NCBI RefSeq assembly: GCF_024129865.1 | Contig: NZ_JAMYFE010000014.1 | Span: forward strand, 1-64,000 | Reading direction: 5' to 3' | DNA length: 64,000 nt | Source of the DNA: Stieleria tagensis | GTDB lineage: Bacteria; Planctomycetota; Planctomycetia; Pirellulales; Pirellulaceae | Shown: piece by piece, positions 9,001 through 15,572 of the stretch | How positions within the stretch are numbered: the first letter of the stretch is position 1 | Layout: the number at the start of each line of letters is the position of its first letter | Notes under the pieces: model-generated | Database searches by the model: none | What the model was told of the DNA's origin: nothing | What the model saw: only the letters and a program-made list of their open reading frames with translations | Position numbers and translations under genes: made by a program

Positions 9001-10879
9001 CGGTGATCCCATCGTTGGTGATCACCACCTCGGCGGTACCGGCGTCCAAACCTTCCAGCGTGATGTCACCGGAATCTTTGTCGGTGCCTCCGACGCCGGT
9101 CGACATCGTGATCGAAATATTGTGGTCGTTGGTGTCGATCAGAACGCCGTTGTTCATCGTGAACGCTGCCGCACCGGTGTCTCGTTGTCCTGCGATCGCC
9201 CCGCTGTCGTTCGCGGTTGCGGTGAAGGAACCATTGAGCGTTAGATTCTGTTCGAGAATGATCGAACGACCCGCTTGAAGAATCAGTCCATGCGAGTTGG
9301 GGTTAAGGGACGCATTCACTGCGACCGTGAAGGTAATGTCATTGTTGGCCTGTAGAACAACATCCGCGGAATTCAGTGCCAGGGTCAACACGGCTGCATT
9401 GAGTTCAACATCCGCGCTTGGCGTGTCTGCGAAAGCATCGACGTCAGCGGTTGTCGTCGCGTTGACTGTATTGGAGACGGTGATATTTTTGGGATCCAAC
9501 AGCAGCGTTCCCACGTCTCCTTTGGTGGCACGCAGATCGGTGGATCCTTGATAGACCAATGCACTGCGTCCCGAAACCTCTGCCATTCCGCCGTCACCGG
9601 CAAGCAGCCCGCCGGTGGCGCTGATGGTGCCGTAGAACCGAGTGACGTCATCCGCCCAAACGATGACTTTGCCGCCATCACCGGCAGTGATTGCGTCGGC
9701 CAGCACGACCGCGTCGGCGCCGATGAAGGTTCGTTCGGAGTTGACCAGTGTTTCTGACTGACCTTGGTAATCGCCACCGATCAAGACTGCGCCACCGGCG
9801 GCATCACCGGACGCATTGATCATGGCTTGGTCGAACAGTCCGACGTGTCGCCCCAACACCTGAACCTGGCCGCCGCTTTGTCCGCTTTCATCGTTTGAGA
9901 CGTCGATCGTGCCACGGACGATGGTCAGACCCGACGGACCGCTGTCTAGCGAGACCGATCCGCCTTGGGATCGGATCGATCCGTCGACTTCGATGTTGCC
10001 TGCTGTCGCGTCTAGGTCACCCGTTCCCAAATCATTCTGGCCGACGATCTGAAATTGATCGGTCGCATCGCCACGAAAAACAAAGTCGGCGTCGAACGAG
10101 GCATCCAAACCACCGAGAGTGACTTGATCAACATCCGCGTCACCATCGAGATCGTCTCCGTCGCTGGTGACGATTTGCAACTGTTCGGTCGGATTGGTGA
10201 AGGTCAACAAGAACCCGTCAGCAGATCCCGAGTCGTTGTCGCGACTGACTTCGATCTGGCTGGATCCTGACGCGTTGGCGTCGCTGATGTTGAGCGTGTC
10301 ATTACCGCCGCCGACTTGCAGTTCAAAACGGCCGGTCGAGAGTTGCTGGTCAAACTGTTCGATTCCCTGGTAGCCGACCGATGATTCCGCGCTGCCCGAA
10401 TGCAAGCTGACATTCCCGCTTCCGGGTTGGCTGATCGCGTGAATCAACGATTCAATGTGCTCGGCCGTGATGATACGGACCGAGTCGACTCCTTCACCGC
10501 CTTCGATCTTCAGATTCAGATCCGCCAATAGTCCGTCACCTAGATCGGCGACAACGGAATCTTGGTCGGAAGAGCCACGGATGGTGATCGAGTCCAATTC
10601 GCTAAGCGATGCGCTGCGGATCAATTCACCGTTGACAGAAAAGTCGACTTGATCTTGGTTGACCTGAATATGAAACGAATCGGCTTGACCGTCATCGGCG
10701 GCATCACCGGCATCGATCACCAATTCGCTGGTGACGCCGTCTCCATTGAGGACGCGGCGTGTTTCCAAACGGGTGATGGCGAGATCGGGAACCAAGTCTC
10801 GGCGCAGCCGTTTGCCGCGCTGATTGCTCTGCGGCACGCAGCTTGCGACAAGCTCTCGGATCCACTGGGACAACTTCAT
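1..10879 (-). CDS. Giant FHA-like beta-strand-repeat surface protein (C-terminus outside window)
   Basis: A single minus-strand frame stays open from the left edge to an ATG at 10879, giving over 3,600 codons with the stop outside the window. Upstream the frame is closed by a TGA at 11039-11041. The N-terminus begins MKLSQWIRELVAS and carries ITRLETRRVLNG, which resembles the planctomycete LEPR-XLL motif. The segment encoded by about 9470-9850 holds GGDYQGQSETLVN, KVIVWADDVTRFYG and GTLLLDPKNITV, a block typical of filamentous-haemagglutinin adhesins. The rest is Gly/Thr/Ser/Asp-rich and built of beta-strand repeats. A motif like TTSGGIYINETD recurs about 13 times (for example at 407, 1993, 2951, 5426 and 8522). 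No canonical two-partner-secretion signal domain is seen. It is probably an exported adhesin or envelope protein. A GTG at 10924 is an alternative start. Confidence 0.85.
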   Translation of the reverse strand, partial: MKLSQWIRELVASCVPQSNQRGKRLRRDLVPDLAITRLETRRVLNGDGVTSELVIDAGDAADDGQADSFHIQVNQDQVDFSVNGELIRSASLSELDSITIRGSSDQDSVVADLGDGLLADLNLKIEGGEGVDSVRIITAEHIESLIHAISQPGSGNVSLHSGSAESSVGYQGIEQFDQQLSTGRFELQVGGGNDTLNISDANASGSSQIEVSRDNDSGSADGFLLTFTNPTEQLQIVTSDGDDLDGDADVDQVTLGGLDASFDADFVFRGDATDQFQIVGQNDLGTGDLDATAGNIEVDGSIRSQGGSVSLDSGPSGLTIVRGTIDVSNDESGQSGGQVQVLGRHVGLFDQAMINASGDAAGGAVLIGGDYQGQSETLVNSERTFIGADAVVLADAITAGDGGKVIVWADDVTRFYGTISATGGLLAGDGGMAEVSGRSALVYQGSTDLRATKGDVGTLLLDPKNITVSNTVNATTTADVDAFADTPSADVELNAAVLTLALNSADVVLQANNDITFTVAVNASLNPNSHGLILQAGRSIILEQNLTLNGSFTATANDSGAIAGQRDTGAAAFTMNNGVLIDTNDHNISITMSTGVGGTDKDSGDITLEGLDAGTAEVVITNDGITAGSDILRASDDSLITATSVSLQISNSATNSTGAIGSFASPIRVSATTLTAQGQSGAIAIASIGDLLVDDVDGSGDVSISADNITLEDGAIDAGTGNVSITTTAGSIVEQTENTATKITTSGVLTLSAATGIGATGDGAIDTDVSTLAATTTTSGGIYINETDDLAIDAAGVTAAADGDVAITAGGALTVGSGNQVLGGGNGTSLTLDAASLTLGAGTDGSETIKNTGTGTVALTAGSGSIALDHFAVGGGSGDVSLDAGTQSITVTQATGTAEIHVDQAEISLTAGTIGSATNSLELAGATSLVIDDTAAGAIDITELAGQTIASTSITVGNTGFGTIDVNYNNADLIDINDNHAINSVLHNTSNREFSYTANAGNITLADAGINAGSAAVTIIADAGSISEATAGTATNVTTSGTLTLSAGTGIGTASGDGAIDTNVGTLAATATTSGGIYINETDGIIIGSGAGGVNGLTTQDADITITSGSGTFEIDQAIDAGTETVTLVGEMFDIQDQVQADTIDITASSSFDVGATSQLSSITLLSITASTINLAAGTDGNETLQNSGSGEIALTQTAGDFTIANHAIDGGNGNVTITATAGAILDASDDITTNITGSGVLTLVAATGIGTTANGLDTDVDTLAASTTLSGGIYINEANGLVIGNGSGGVNGLSTATNGDIEVSSGGGTLQVAAVVNAGSGTVTLDAGIGDITVPNASGTAEILSTGTVSLTAAAIGSASNRLEIAGATALEITDTGAGDIYLGETTGNTILATSFTVGDDGYGSIDVDYNNADQIVIGDDHAIDSVQHNAANRQFSYTATAGDITIADAGINAGSAAVTVVAQAGSISESTSGTATNVTTSGVLTLSAATGIGATGDGAIDTDVSTLAATTTTSGGIYINETDDLAIDAAGVTTAADGDVAITAGGALTVGTGIQVIAGGNGTSLTIDAASLALGAGTDGSETVKNTGTGTVTLSAGSGNIALDHFAVGAGSGDVSLDAGTQSITVTQATGTAEINVDQAELSLTAGTIGSATNSLELAGATSLVIDDTAAGAIDITELAGQTIASTSITVGNTGFGTIDVNYNNADLIDINDNHAINSVLHNTSNREFSYTANAGNITLADAGINAGTAAVTIIADTGSISEATAGTATNVTTSGTLTLSAGTGIGTASGDGAIDTNVGTLAATATTSGGIYINENDGIIIGSGAGGVNGLTTQDADITITSGIGTFEIDQAIDAGTETVTLSGQTFDINAAIQADTIDITASGSFDVGATSQLSSITLLSITASTINLAAGTDGNETLQNSGSGEIALTQTAGDFTIANHAIDGGNGNVTITATAGAILDASSGTTTNITGSGVLTLVAATGIGTTTNGLDTDVDTLAASTTLSGGIYINEADGLVIGNGSGGVNGLSTATNGDIAVSSGGGTLQVTAVVNAGSGAVTLDGNHIDIDADVLGGEVTVTAAGSVDVASGAQVIASGTALQVTANDITLGDGSSGSETIRNSGTGTVTLDGTFELGDFSVGAGSGTVTLDAGSGDITVSNASGTAEILSTGTVSLTAAAIGSASNRLEIAGATALEITDTGAGDIYLGETTGNTILATSFTVGDDGYGSIDVDYNNGDQINIGDDHAIDSVQHNAANRQFSYTATAGDITIADAGINAGSAAVTVVAQAGSISESTSGTTTNVTTSGVLTLSAATGIGATGDGAIDTDVGTLAATTTTSGGIYINETDDLAIDAAGVTTATDGDVAITAGGALTVGTGNQVIAGGNGTSLTLDAASLALGAGTDGSETIKNTGTGTVTLIAGSGNIALDHFAVGGGSGDVSLDAGTQSITVTQATGTAEINVDQAEISLTAGTIGSATNSLELAGATSLVIDDTAAGAIDITELAGQTIASTSITVGNTGFGTIDVNYNNADLIDINDNHAINSVLHNTSNREFSYTANAGNITLADAGINAGTAAVTIIADTGSISEATAGTATNVTTSGTLTLSAGTGIGTASGDGAIDTNVGTLAATATTSGGIYINETDGIIIGSGAGTLTGLTTNSADIVIRSGSGTLRVDEVIDAGNGSIQLSGNNLDLNADLAGFNIDVAAINSLDIDANLNAGGNGSVLSIEANSISLADGSDGNETLRNEGTGSISVTSIGGNVTLGDFAIGGVDGLVSIDSAGSILESNTNDTISISTTAQLTLNAQGSIGSGGSGDQPLDVRVGSLNAHSIVSGGIYVNDTGGLTLSDIDTVDGEIAIRSTGAIVVNDIDSSDAVTIVAENGNVTLNDNAVVAVTAVTVAADNGLIEESNLSSNINITAGGLLTLSSATGVGSSGIASIDTDVVSLAAQSTTSGGIYVNESDDLTIGSGTVSGLTTNDAEIIITSGGGLFQVDSAIDAGDAAVQLNGAEFQIDADIIGSDIDLNASGELLITAGSQVIAGGDGTTLTIDATNLTLLAGSAGNATVQNSGTGTIALTANTFDLLLSDHSISGGTGDVSLLAVGSILESSVNNTTNISADGMLVLTAGGAIGSSGGAGINGTGPLDIQATQLSASASGGVYVKDTDGLVISTIQTAGGDIEVRSTGGLEVSNVDAGFAGNVTLVATSGDIVLSDAAITSTFGDVLITATSGSITESDLNTNTNISTAGTLTLSAATGIGGASGAAIDTNVQALAAQTTSSGGIFIAENDGLSIGTGANGVAGLTTAGDGDIEISSGSGFFQINADVSAGGGDIELTGETFDVNADLSGANVLVDASGSVDVNTGSHLIGGGNGTTVSIQAASVTLAEGADGNETVRNTGTGAVEISATSGNVLLPDFGIGTDSGSVSITASAGAILESIVNTTTNVSTSGTLTLSAATGIGTSGVNGAIDTDIGTLAAQTTASGGIYISELNDLTIGAGSNGIDGVSTVGGDIQITAGGGLDVATGLQLVGGGNGTIISIEAASVLLNAGSAGSESILNTGSGSIELTATTGNLELIDHALGTDTGSIAATAQNGAIIDAGLPNETNARTDGTLTLSAATGIGSS
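2918..5392. repeat. Tandem coding repeat, unit 1 (2475 bp)
   Basis: This is the first of three near-identical direct repeats inside the giant gene. It begins near cctgcaccgctgccgatg and encodes 825 residues. Unit 2 matches it at an offset of 2475 bp. It contains three GGIYINE-type motifs, at about 2951, 3836 and 4831. The boundaries are approximate, set by where similarity to the later units fades. Confidence 0.85.
5393..7603. repeat. Tandem coding repeat, unit 2 (2211 bp, 264-bp in-frame deletion)
   Basis: This unit matches unit 1 almost base for base but lacks 264 bp (88 codons), the part corresponding to about 4443-4706 of unit 1. The junction falls where both flanks carry gtgac(g/c)g(t/c)gcc(g)-type sequence, which suggests recombination between short internal repeats. 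The offset to unit 1 is 2475 bp before the deletion and 2211 bp after it. The reading frame is kept throughout. Confidence 0.85.
7604..8670. repeat. Tandem coding repeat, unit 3 (partial)
   Basis: This is a third, partial copy, offset 2211 bp from unit 2. It stays nearly identical to about 8660 and then diverges into unique sequence after the stretch gttaagacgcctgaggtg. It carries two GGIYINE-type motifs, at about 7637 and 8522. Confidence 0.8.
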
Positions 10880-11429
10880 AGATTTGATCTCGATCTCGAT
10901 GGGTGCAGCCAATGGTCCGGCCACGACATTGGGAATCCGATTCCCGGTTTCGATTATAGCTGCCAGTCGCAATCTGGCGGTTCTGAAACCGCTGCGACTC
11001 TGATCACTGGCACCAGGCGGAATGCCGACAAAAACAATTCATTGCCGATGACTGCTGCAACCTTTAGAACCCTACCATGCGTCCGGTTGAACCCACCGTT
11101 TCTGGCACAATTCAGCCCCATCGCACTGAGTTACTTTCGGTACAGACGGATTAGTTTCCCAGGCACCCGTGGCGATTCGTTCGTCTTCGTTGACAATCGC
11201 AGTCGTATGATCAAATTGATCGGGATGTAGGGGTCCTGCCATTTTATTAGTCCAGACGCAGAAATTGAAGAGCCAACCGGGGCCGCGTCGAAGCGATAAA
11301 TCAGTGCAACGAGTGTATGCCATCTATTCGATTCCATTCGAACGTCCGTCAGCAGGAAGCTCGGCAGGCAATACACATGACACGTTGATTTAATCGTTGA
11401 AGGAAAGTGAACACCTAAGGTTCGATTCC
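10880..11429. promoter_or_regulatory. Divergent intergenic region
   Basis: These 550 bp separate the starts of the giant minus-strand gene and the plus-strand secreted-protein gene, so promoters for both should lie here. Short open frames exist on both strands, but none has a plausible ribosome site or protein-like composition. I see no clear terminator, RNA gene or operator. Confidence 0.5.
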
Positions 11430-12239
11430 ATGGATGCCCGGTTCAATCCGAGATTGTTGTTGACCGCCACGGCCGCTGTCTGCCTGTGGTCAGCCCCCGA
11501 GTCTCGATCCATGCAAGCGCAAGACTACATCGCGCCAGAGCATTGGGAAACGCCAGCGATCGTGCAGTTGGCACCCGAGATTCAAATGGCAAACTTTGTG
11601 AACGGCCCGGAAGATCGTCCGGTCGTCGTGCACGAATTGGTGGTCATGGTTGACGACGACCAAGCATTGCCGCAGCCAAGGCCGGCTGCTGGTGGGCCTG
11701 TGTTAGACGATCCGAGTGCGCCCTTTGTTCCCGTGCCACGTCGTGAATTGGCTGCGCCGCTTCCAGAACAGGATTCCGCTGCGAATCTGGAATCAATCGA
11801 AGTCCGCCAAGCGGCGCCGAGTCCGATGCCGGCGGCCCGCCAACAGGTGGCCCGACGATCCGAGCGGCCTTGGTTGGACATTCGCCCCCGCGGCGTGGCA
11901 CCGGATGCGACCACGCTGTTGCCCGCAGATCAGTTGCCGCCGGACACCAGCGGAATGCCATTGCCACCACAAACGCCACAATTGGTTCAACTGTATCAAG
12001 CGGATTTGAAACTATGCGATATTTGGGCCGGAGCTTCGTTCTGTCACCAACCGCTGTATTTCGAAGACCAAAATCTGGAGCGCTTGGGCACCACAGGCCG
12101 CTGCCTACAGTGCTGTCCACCGCTGCACTCGGCGGTTGATTTTGTTTGGAGCACAGGGACGCTGCCGATCAGCGTCATCCTACAACGACCCTGCAGTTGT
12201 GTTCCCAGTGGATACAAAGCTCCACGGTTTCAATTCTAA
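11430..12239 (+). CDS. Secreted Cys-containing planctomycete protein of unknown function
   Basis: The product is about 269 residues. I chose the ATG at 11430 because it starts directly before a signal-peptide-like segment (MDARFNPRLLLTATAAVCLW, then a probable cleavage near SMQAQ). The upstream in-frame start at 11397 is a TTG that only adds a charged extension. The middle is Pro/Ala-rich and low in complexity. The C-terminal ~80 residues contain CDIWAGASFCHQPLYFEDQN, CLQCCPPLHS and CSCVPSGYK, a cysteine-rich module. I recall similar Cys/'PLYFED' ends in other planctomycete secreted proteins but know no function. It lies between the giant surface-protein gene and the export cluster, so it may belong with them. 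Confidence 0.7.
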   Translation: MDARFNPRLLLTATAAVCLWSAPESRSMQAQDYIAPEHWETPAIVQLAPEIQMANFVNGPEDRPVVVHELVVMVDDDQALPQPRPAAGGPVLDDPSAPFVPVPRRELAAPLPEQDSAANLESIEVRQAAPSPMPAARQQVARRSERPWLDIRPRGVAPDATTLLPADQLPPDTSGMPLPPQTPQLVQLYQADLKLCDIWAGASFCHQPLYFEDQNLERLGTTGRCLQCCPPLHSAVDFVWSTGTLPISVILQRPCSCVPSGYKAPRFQF

Positions 12240-12261
12240 GGATCGCCCGAACAATCTCTAC

Positions 12262-12327
12262 CGTAGCTGATCCCGCCAGGGTTCAGTCGGCAAGCTTTAT
12301 CGTAGCTGATCCCGCCAGGGTTCAGTC
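12262..12327. repeat. Pair of 27-bp direct repeats
   Basis: The 27-bp sequence beginning cgtagctgatcccgccag and ending ggttcagtc occurs at 12262-12288 and again, identical, at 12301-12327. The pair sits in the convergent gap between the secreted-protein gene and the M50 gene. It looks like a dispersed intergenic repeat family rather than a terminator, since no stem plus T-tract is visible. Confidence 0.75.
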
Positions 12328-12378
12328 CGGTCGGAACTCTGCCGGGGCCCCCTACAAAAACCACCAAACCAGCCTGTC

Positions 12379-14604
12379 TTAGATCACGGGTTTAAACGTG
12401 CGGGCGAGAAAACGTTGCACGCGGGTGCGTAGTGGTTGCCAATCGACGGCAATTTTTGCTTTCCCACGCACACCGATCACCATCGGAACCTCTGTCGGGT
12501 CCAAACGCACATAGGCTTTGTACGAGGTCTGTTCGGGACGGCGGACACCGGACGGATCGACACGGTTGGCCAATTGTTGGTCGACGCCCAATTCCGTCGG
12601 CACGCTTTCAATGTTGATTCGCGCGACTTCTCGAATCGTTCCCTGAATCACGCTGCCGCCGGCGGTTTCCAGCAGCAGCGACACCCGCTGATTCTGATGC
12701 ACATAGGGTATATCCGCTTGGTCGATATAGACAACGGCTTCAAATTGGTCCGGTTGTCCGATCATGCAATACAGTGTCTTGCGCTCGAGCAGGGAACCCA
12801 AGTTCTGACGGTCCAGCGGTGAACCACTCCAGACGCCCAACTCTTGATCCGTTTGCGAGACAAGCTGGACACTTGGGGGCGGCAGGATTTGACCCGCGAC
12901 GGGCGCGGTCAAGGCCAACGCCGCTTCGTCGTTTTCCAACTGCCGCAGTCGCTGTTGCAAATCCAACAAAATCTGTTTGGCTGCGGGCAATTGCGCCGCG
13001 ACCTGATCATCTTGTGTACGCATCGATTCCAAGTTTCGCAGCCGTAGTTGTTGGCTGAGCACCTGGCCGTGGACCTTCTCCAAGTCACGTTGGATATCAA
13101 TGTTCTCCAGCCGTGCCAGCGGATCACCCGGTTGAACTGATGCGCCGACACCGATCGATTCACGCAGTGTTCCCGGTACAGAAACATAGACACGTCGCGC
13201 ATCGAGCGGTTCAATCATCACCGGTGCCGCGATCCGACAAGGCAGCGGGACCCAGCAGCAGCCTGCGATCAGTGCACCCAGCAATCCCATCGAAAATACG
13301 ATCCGCTTGGGTTTGATTCTTCGACGAAACACAGGGTCTGTCATCATTCGCCACAACACATTGATCGGACCCGAACAAACACCCACCAACAATAGGATCG
13401 CCAAAGCCTGGGCCAGGAACAACAATCCATGCGGTTTGCAAATTCGATAGACCAGGTACAAGATCGATGCCAACACCAACACGCGGTAGGCTGTCGATGC
13501 GATCGCATAGACCAGTAGCATACCTGAGTGATTGCCGAGTGACATCGAGTTGCCCGGTTCGATTCCCAGCACCCAGCGGTACAGCAAACGTTGTAGCCGC
13601 GCACGGGAATCTTGCCACAGGTTGGGCAATTCGAGCGCATCGGACAAGACGTAGTATCCGTCATAGCGCAAGAGCGGGTTGCCATTGAGCAACAGTGTGC
13701 CCACCGAGCAGATCAGCATCACGTTCAAACAAACCGTGTTCAAAAGTCCCGGTGCACTGAACCACCACATCAGGGCGCAGAGTGCTGCCAGCACGACTTC
13801 GACAAGGATCCCCGCGGAACTGATTGCCACCCGGTGCCAACGGTTTGGCAACTTCCAGGCATCGGTCACATTGCAATACAAACAGGGGGTGAATACCAAA
13901 AACATCACTCCCAGTTCATGACAATGCCCGCCATAGTGTTTGCAGGCGATCGCGTGGCCGATCTCGTGGATGACTTTGGTCAATGCCAGCGCGATGGCGA
14001 GACAAATCAAATTGCCGGGGCTGAGCAATCCGTTGACTTCCGCCAAGCGTGTGCCGAAGCCGTGTAGGTTGCTCAGCATCACGGTCAACGCGATCAAGAC
14101 CAACGCGATGCAGGCGGCGGCCATCGTCGGGGTGAACACCCACCACAGTTTCGGATACAGCCAATTGAGAAAACGCGCCGGATCGATGCCGGGCAACCGG
14201 ATCGCCAACGGATTGGCTAGCGAGGAAGTCCAATCGGATCGTTGCTGACGCCGGTGACGCAGCAGCAACTGTTCCCCTTGGCCGGGAACATCCGAAAGCA
14301 CCAATCCATTGCGGTGCAACCCGGCGACAAACGCATGCAGTTTGCTGACGGTCATTCGCTGGGGGGCGAATTGTTTTTCAAACCGAGTCTTCAATTGTTC
14401 GAGTGTGGTGTTGCCATCGAGCCATTGCAGGATCGCAAACTCTTCTTCGCGGAACTGAAAGTACCGTAGCGACATCGGATCTTTGATCACCCACACGCGC
14501 CGCGAACGACGCCGTTGGGGATAGATTTCCAGATCGAACCGCCGACGCAGTTGCAATGGATTCAGGTGCGATTCTTGCTGTCTCTGACGCGTCACCACAG
14601 TCAA
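12379..14604 (-). CDS. Site-2 protease (M50) / HlyD chimeric membrane protein, YydH-like
   Basis: The protein has 741 residues. Residues ~20-125 resemble a PqqD-like winged-helix region (EEEFAILQWLDGNTTLEQL). A multi-helix membrane domain follows, with the zinc-protease motif HEIGH at residues 213-217 and the second M50 motif NGNPLLRYDGYY at about 306-317. The C-terminal ~250 residues are an HlyD/biotinyl-lipoyl-like periplasmic adaptor with a coiled coil (about 510-570) and a beta domain. This order matches the 'putative peptide zinc metalloprotease YydH' family. It is the last gene of a minus-strand cluster, 6 bp after the HlyD gene, so the three genes are probably co-transcribed. It may process or help export a peptide or surface protein; the substrate is unknown. 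Confidence 0.85.
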   Translation of the reverse strand: MTVVTRQRQQESHLNPLQLRRRFDLEIYPQRRRSRRVWVIKDPMSLRYFQFREEEFAILQWLDGNTTLEQLKTRFEKQFAPQRMTVSKLHAFVAGLHRNGLVLSDVPGQGEQLLLRHRRQQRSDWTSSLANPLAIRLPGIDPARFLNWLYPKLWWVFTPTMAAACIALVLIALTVMLSNLHGFGTRLAEVNGLLSPGNLICLAIALALTKVIHEIGHAIACKHYGGHCHELGVMFLVFTPCLYCNVTDAWKLPNRWHRVAISSAGILVEVVLAALCALMWWFSAPGLLNTVCLNVMLICSVGTLLLNGNPLLRYDGYYVLSDALELPNLWQDSRARLQRLLYRWVLGIEPGNSMSLGNHSGMLLVYAIASTAYRVLVLASILYLVYRICKPHGLLFLAQALAILLLVGVCSGPINVLWRMMTDPVFRRRIKPKRIVFSMGLLGALIAGCCWVPLPCRIAAPVMIEPLDARRVYVSVPGTLRESIGVGASVQPGDPLARLENIDIQRDLEKVHGQVLSQQLRLRNLESMRTQDDQVAAQLPAAKQILLDLQQRLRQLENDEAALALTAPVAGQILPPPSVQLVSQTDQELGVWSGSPLDRQNLGSLLERKTLYCMIGQPDQFEAVVYIDQADIPYVHQNQRVSLLLETAGGSVIQGTIREVARINIESVPTELGVDQQLANRVDPSGVRRPEQTSYKAYVRLDPTEVPMVIGVRGKAKIAVDWQPLRTRVQRFLARTFKPVI

Positions 14605-14610
14605 AACCCG

Positions 14611-15531
14611 TCAATCGGTGGCGATCGTCATTTTGGCGCGTAACCCCGGACGCAGGTGACCCTGCGGGTTTTCGACTTCGGCCCAAACGCGAACTTGGCC
14701 GTTGACCGGATCGATCTCGGGGCTGACAAAGACGATCTTGCCCGAATACCGCTGGCTGAGTTTGTCGCCCAAATCGGGTGTGACGGTGACCGGTTTACCG
14801 CGCAGGTCTTCCACGACGTCGCTGGCACGAACGAATCCCTCGGCACGCAACCGGTCGGTGCGGACGATGCGAAAGATCTGTTCGCCGGGTTTGACCCATT
14901 CGCCGGGGTGGTGCAAGACATTGACAACGACGCCACTGAGCGGCGCAAAAATTTTACGAACGTCGACATTTCGTTCGGCGAGCGCCAGATCGTTGGCGGT
15001 CAGGTTTTTGCGAATGTCGGCTTGTTCCAATTTGCGTTTGGCGAGTTCCAATTCCAGAGCGGCCTGTTCGGCGTCCAAGCGGGCTTTTTCCAATTCTGAT
15101 TCCGAGACGCTGCGCGGTTGGGCTTGGTCGGCACGCGAGAGACGCTGGTAGTGGGCTTGCGCATAGATCCCCGCTTTCGTGGCTGATCGAATCGCCACGT
15201 CATCGTTGGCTTCATGGCTGGCGATGGCATGTTCGTACTTGGCACGCTGACGTTCCAGTTCGGCTTCGGTGTCATCAATTCGGGCCAACAAATCGCCTTT
15301 TTTGACCACTGCTCCCTCGTCGGCATCAATTTCAATCAACGAACCGATCGCACGGGCGGGCACATCGACTTGATCGATCAGTCGAATCAAGACGGAATCG
15401 GCTTCGATGTCTTCGCCGTGCGTTGATTGACAACAACATGCCAGAACAAGACCAGCGATCAAGGATGAATACAGATGCAAATTCAGAATCTTTGCGGCGT
15501 CAGACGTGAGAGCGTCAAGGTTTCGGTTCAT
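14611..15531 (-). CDS. HlyD/RND-type periplasmic adaptor
   Basis: This is a 306-residue membrane-fusion protein. An N-terminal signal with a lipobox-like LVLAC at about 29-33 suggests lipid anchoring. A lipoyl half-motif follows (IGSLIEIDADEGAVVKKGDL), then a charged alpha-helical hairpin (about 90-170, ELERQRAKYEHA to ELELAKRKLEQAD), the second lipoyl half (IFAPLSGVVVNVLHHPGEWV) and a beta-barrel end with PEIDPVNGQVRVWAEVENP. Such proteins bridge an inner-membrane component and a TolC-type channel. Its neighbours are the M50/HlyD chimera downstream and a GAF-HlyD protein upstream, with a TolC gene transcribed divergently. Confidence 0.85.
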   Translation of the reverse strand: MNRNLDALTSDAAKILNLHLYSSLIAGLVLACCCQSTHGEDIEADSVLIRLIDQVDVPARAIGSLIEIDADEGAVVKKGDLLARIDDTEAELERQRAKYEHAIASHEANDDVAIRSATKAGIYAQAHYQRLSRADQAQPRSVSESELEKARLDAEQAALELELAKRKLEQADIRKNLTANDLALAERNVDVRKIFAPLSGVVVNVLHHPGEWVKPGEQIFRIVRTDRLRAEGFVRASDVVEDLRGKPVTVTPDLGDKLSQRYSGKIVFVSPEIDPVNGQVRVWAEVENPQGHLRPGLRAKMTIATD

Positions 15532-15572
15532 GTCGAATTCAACAGGGAGGATTCGTCAGGTTCGGAAGGGAT

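Noticed and set aside
11072-11376. Two short minus-strand frames upstream of the giant gene
   Set aside because: No ribosome site, no protein-like pattern and mutual overlap in different frames.
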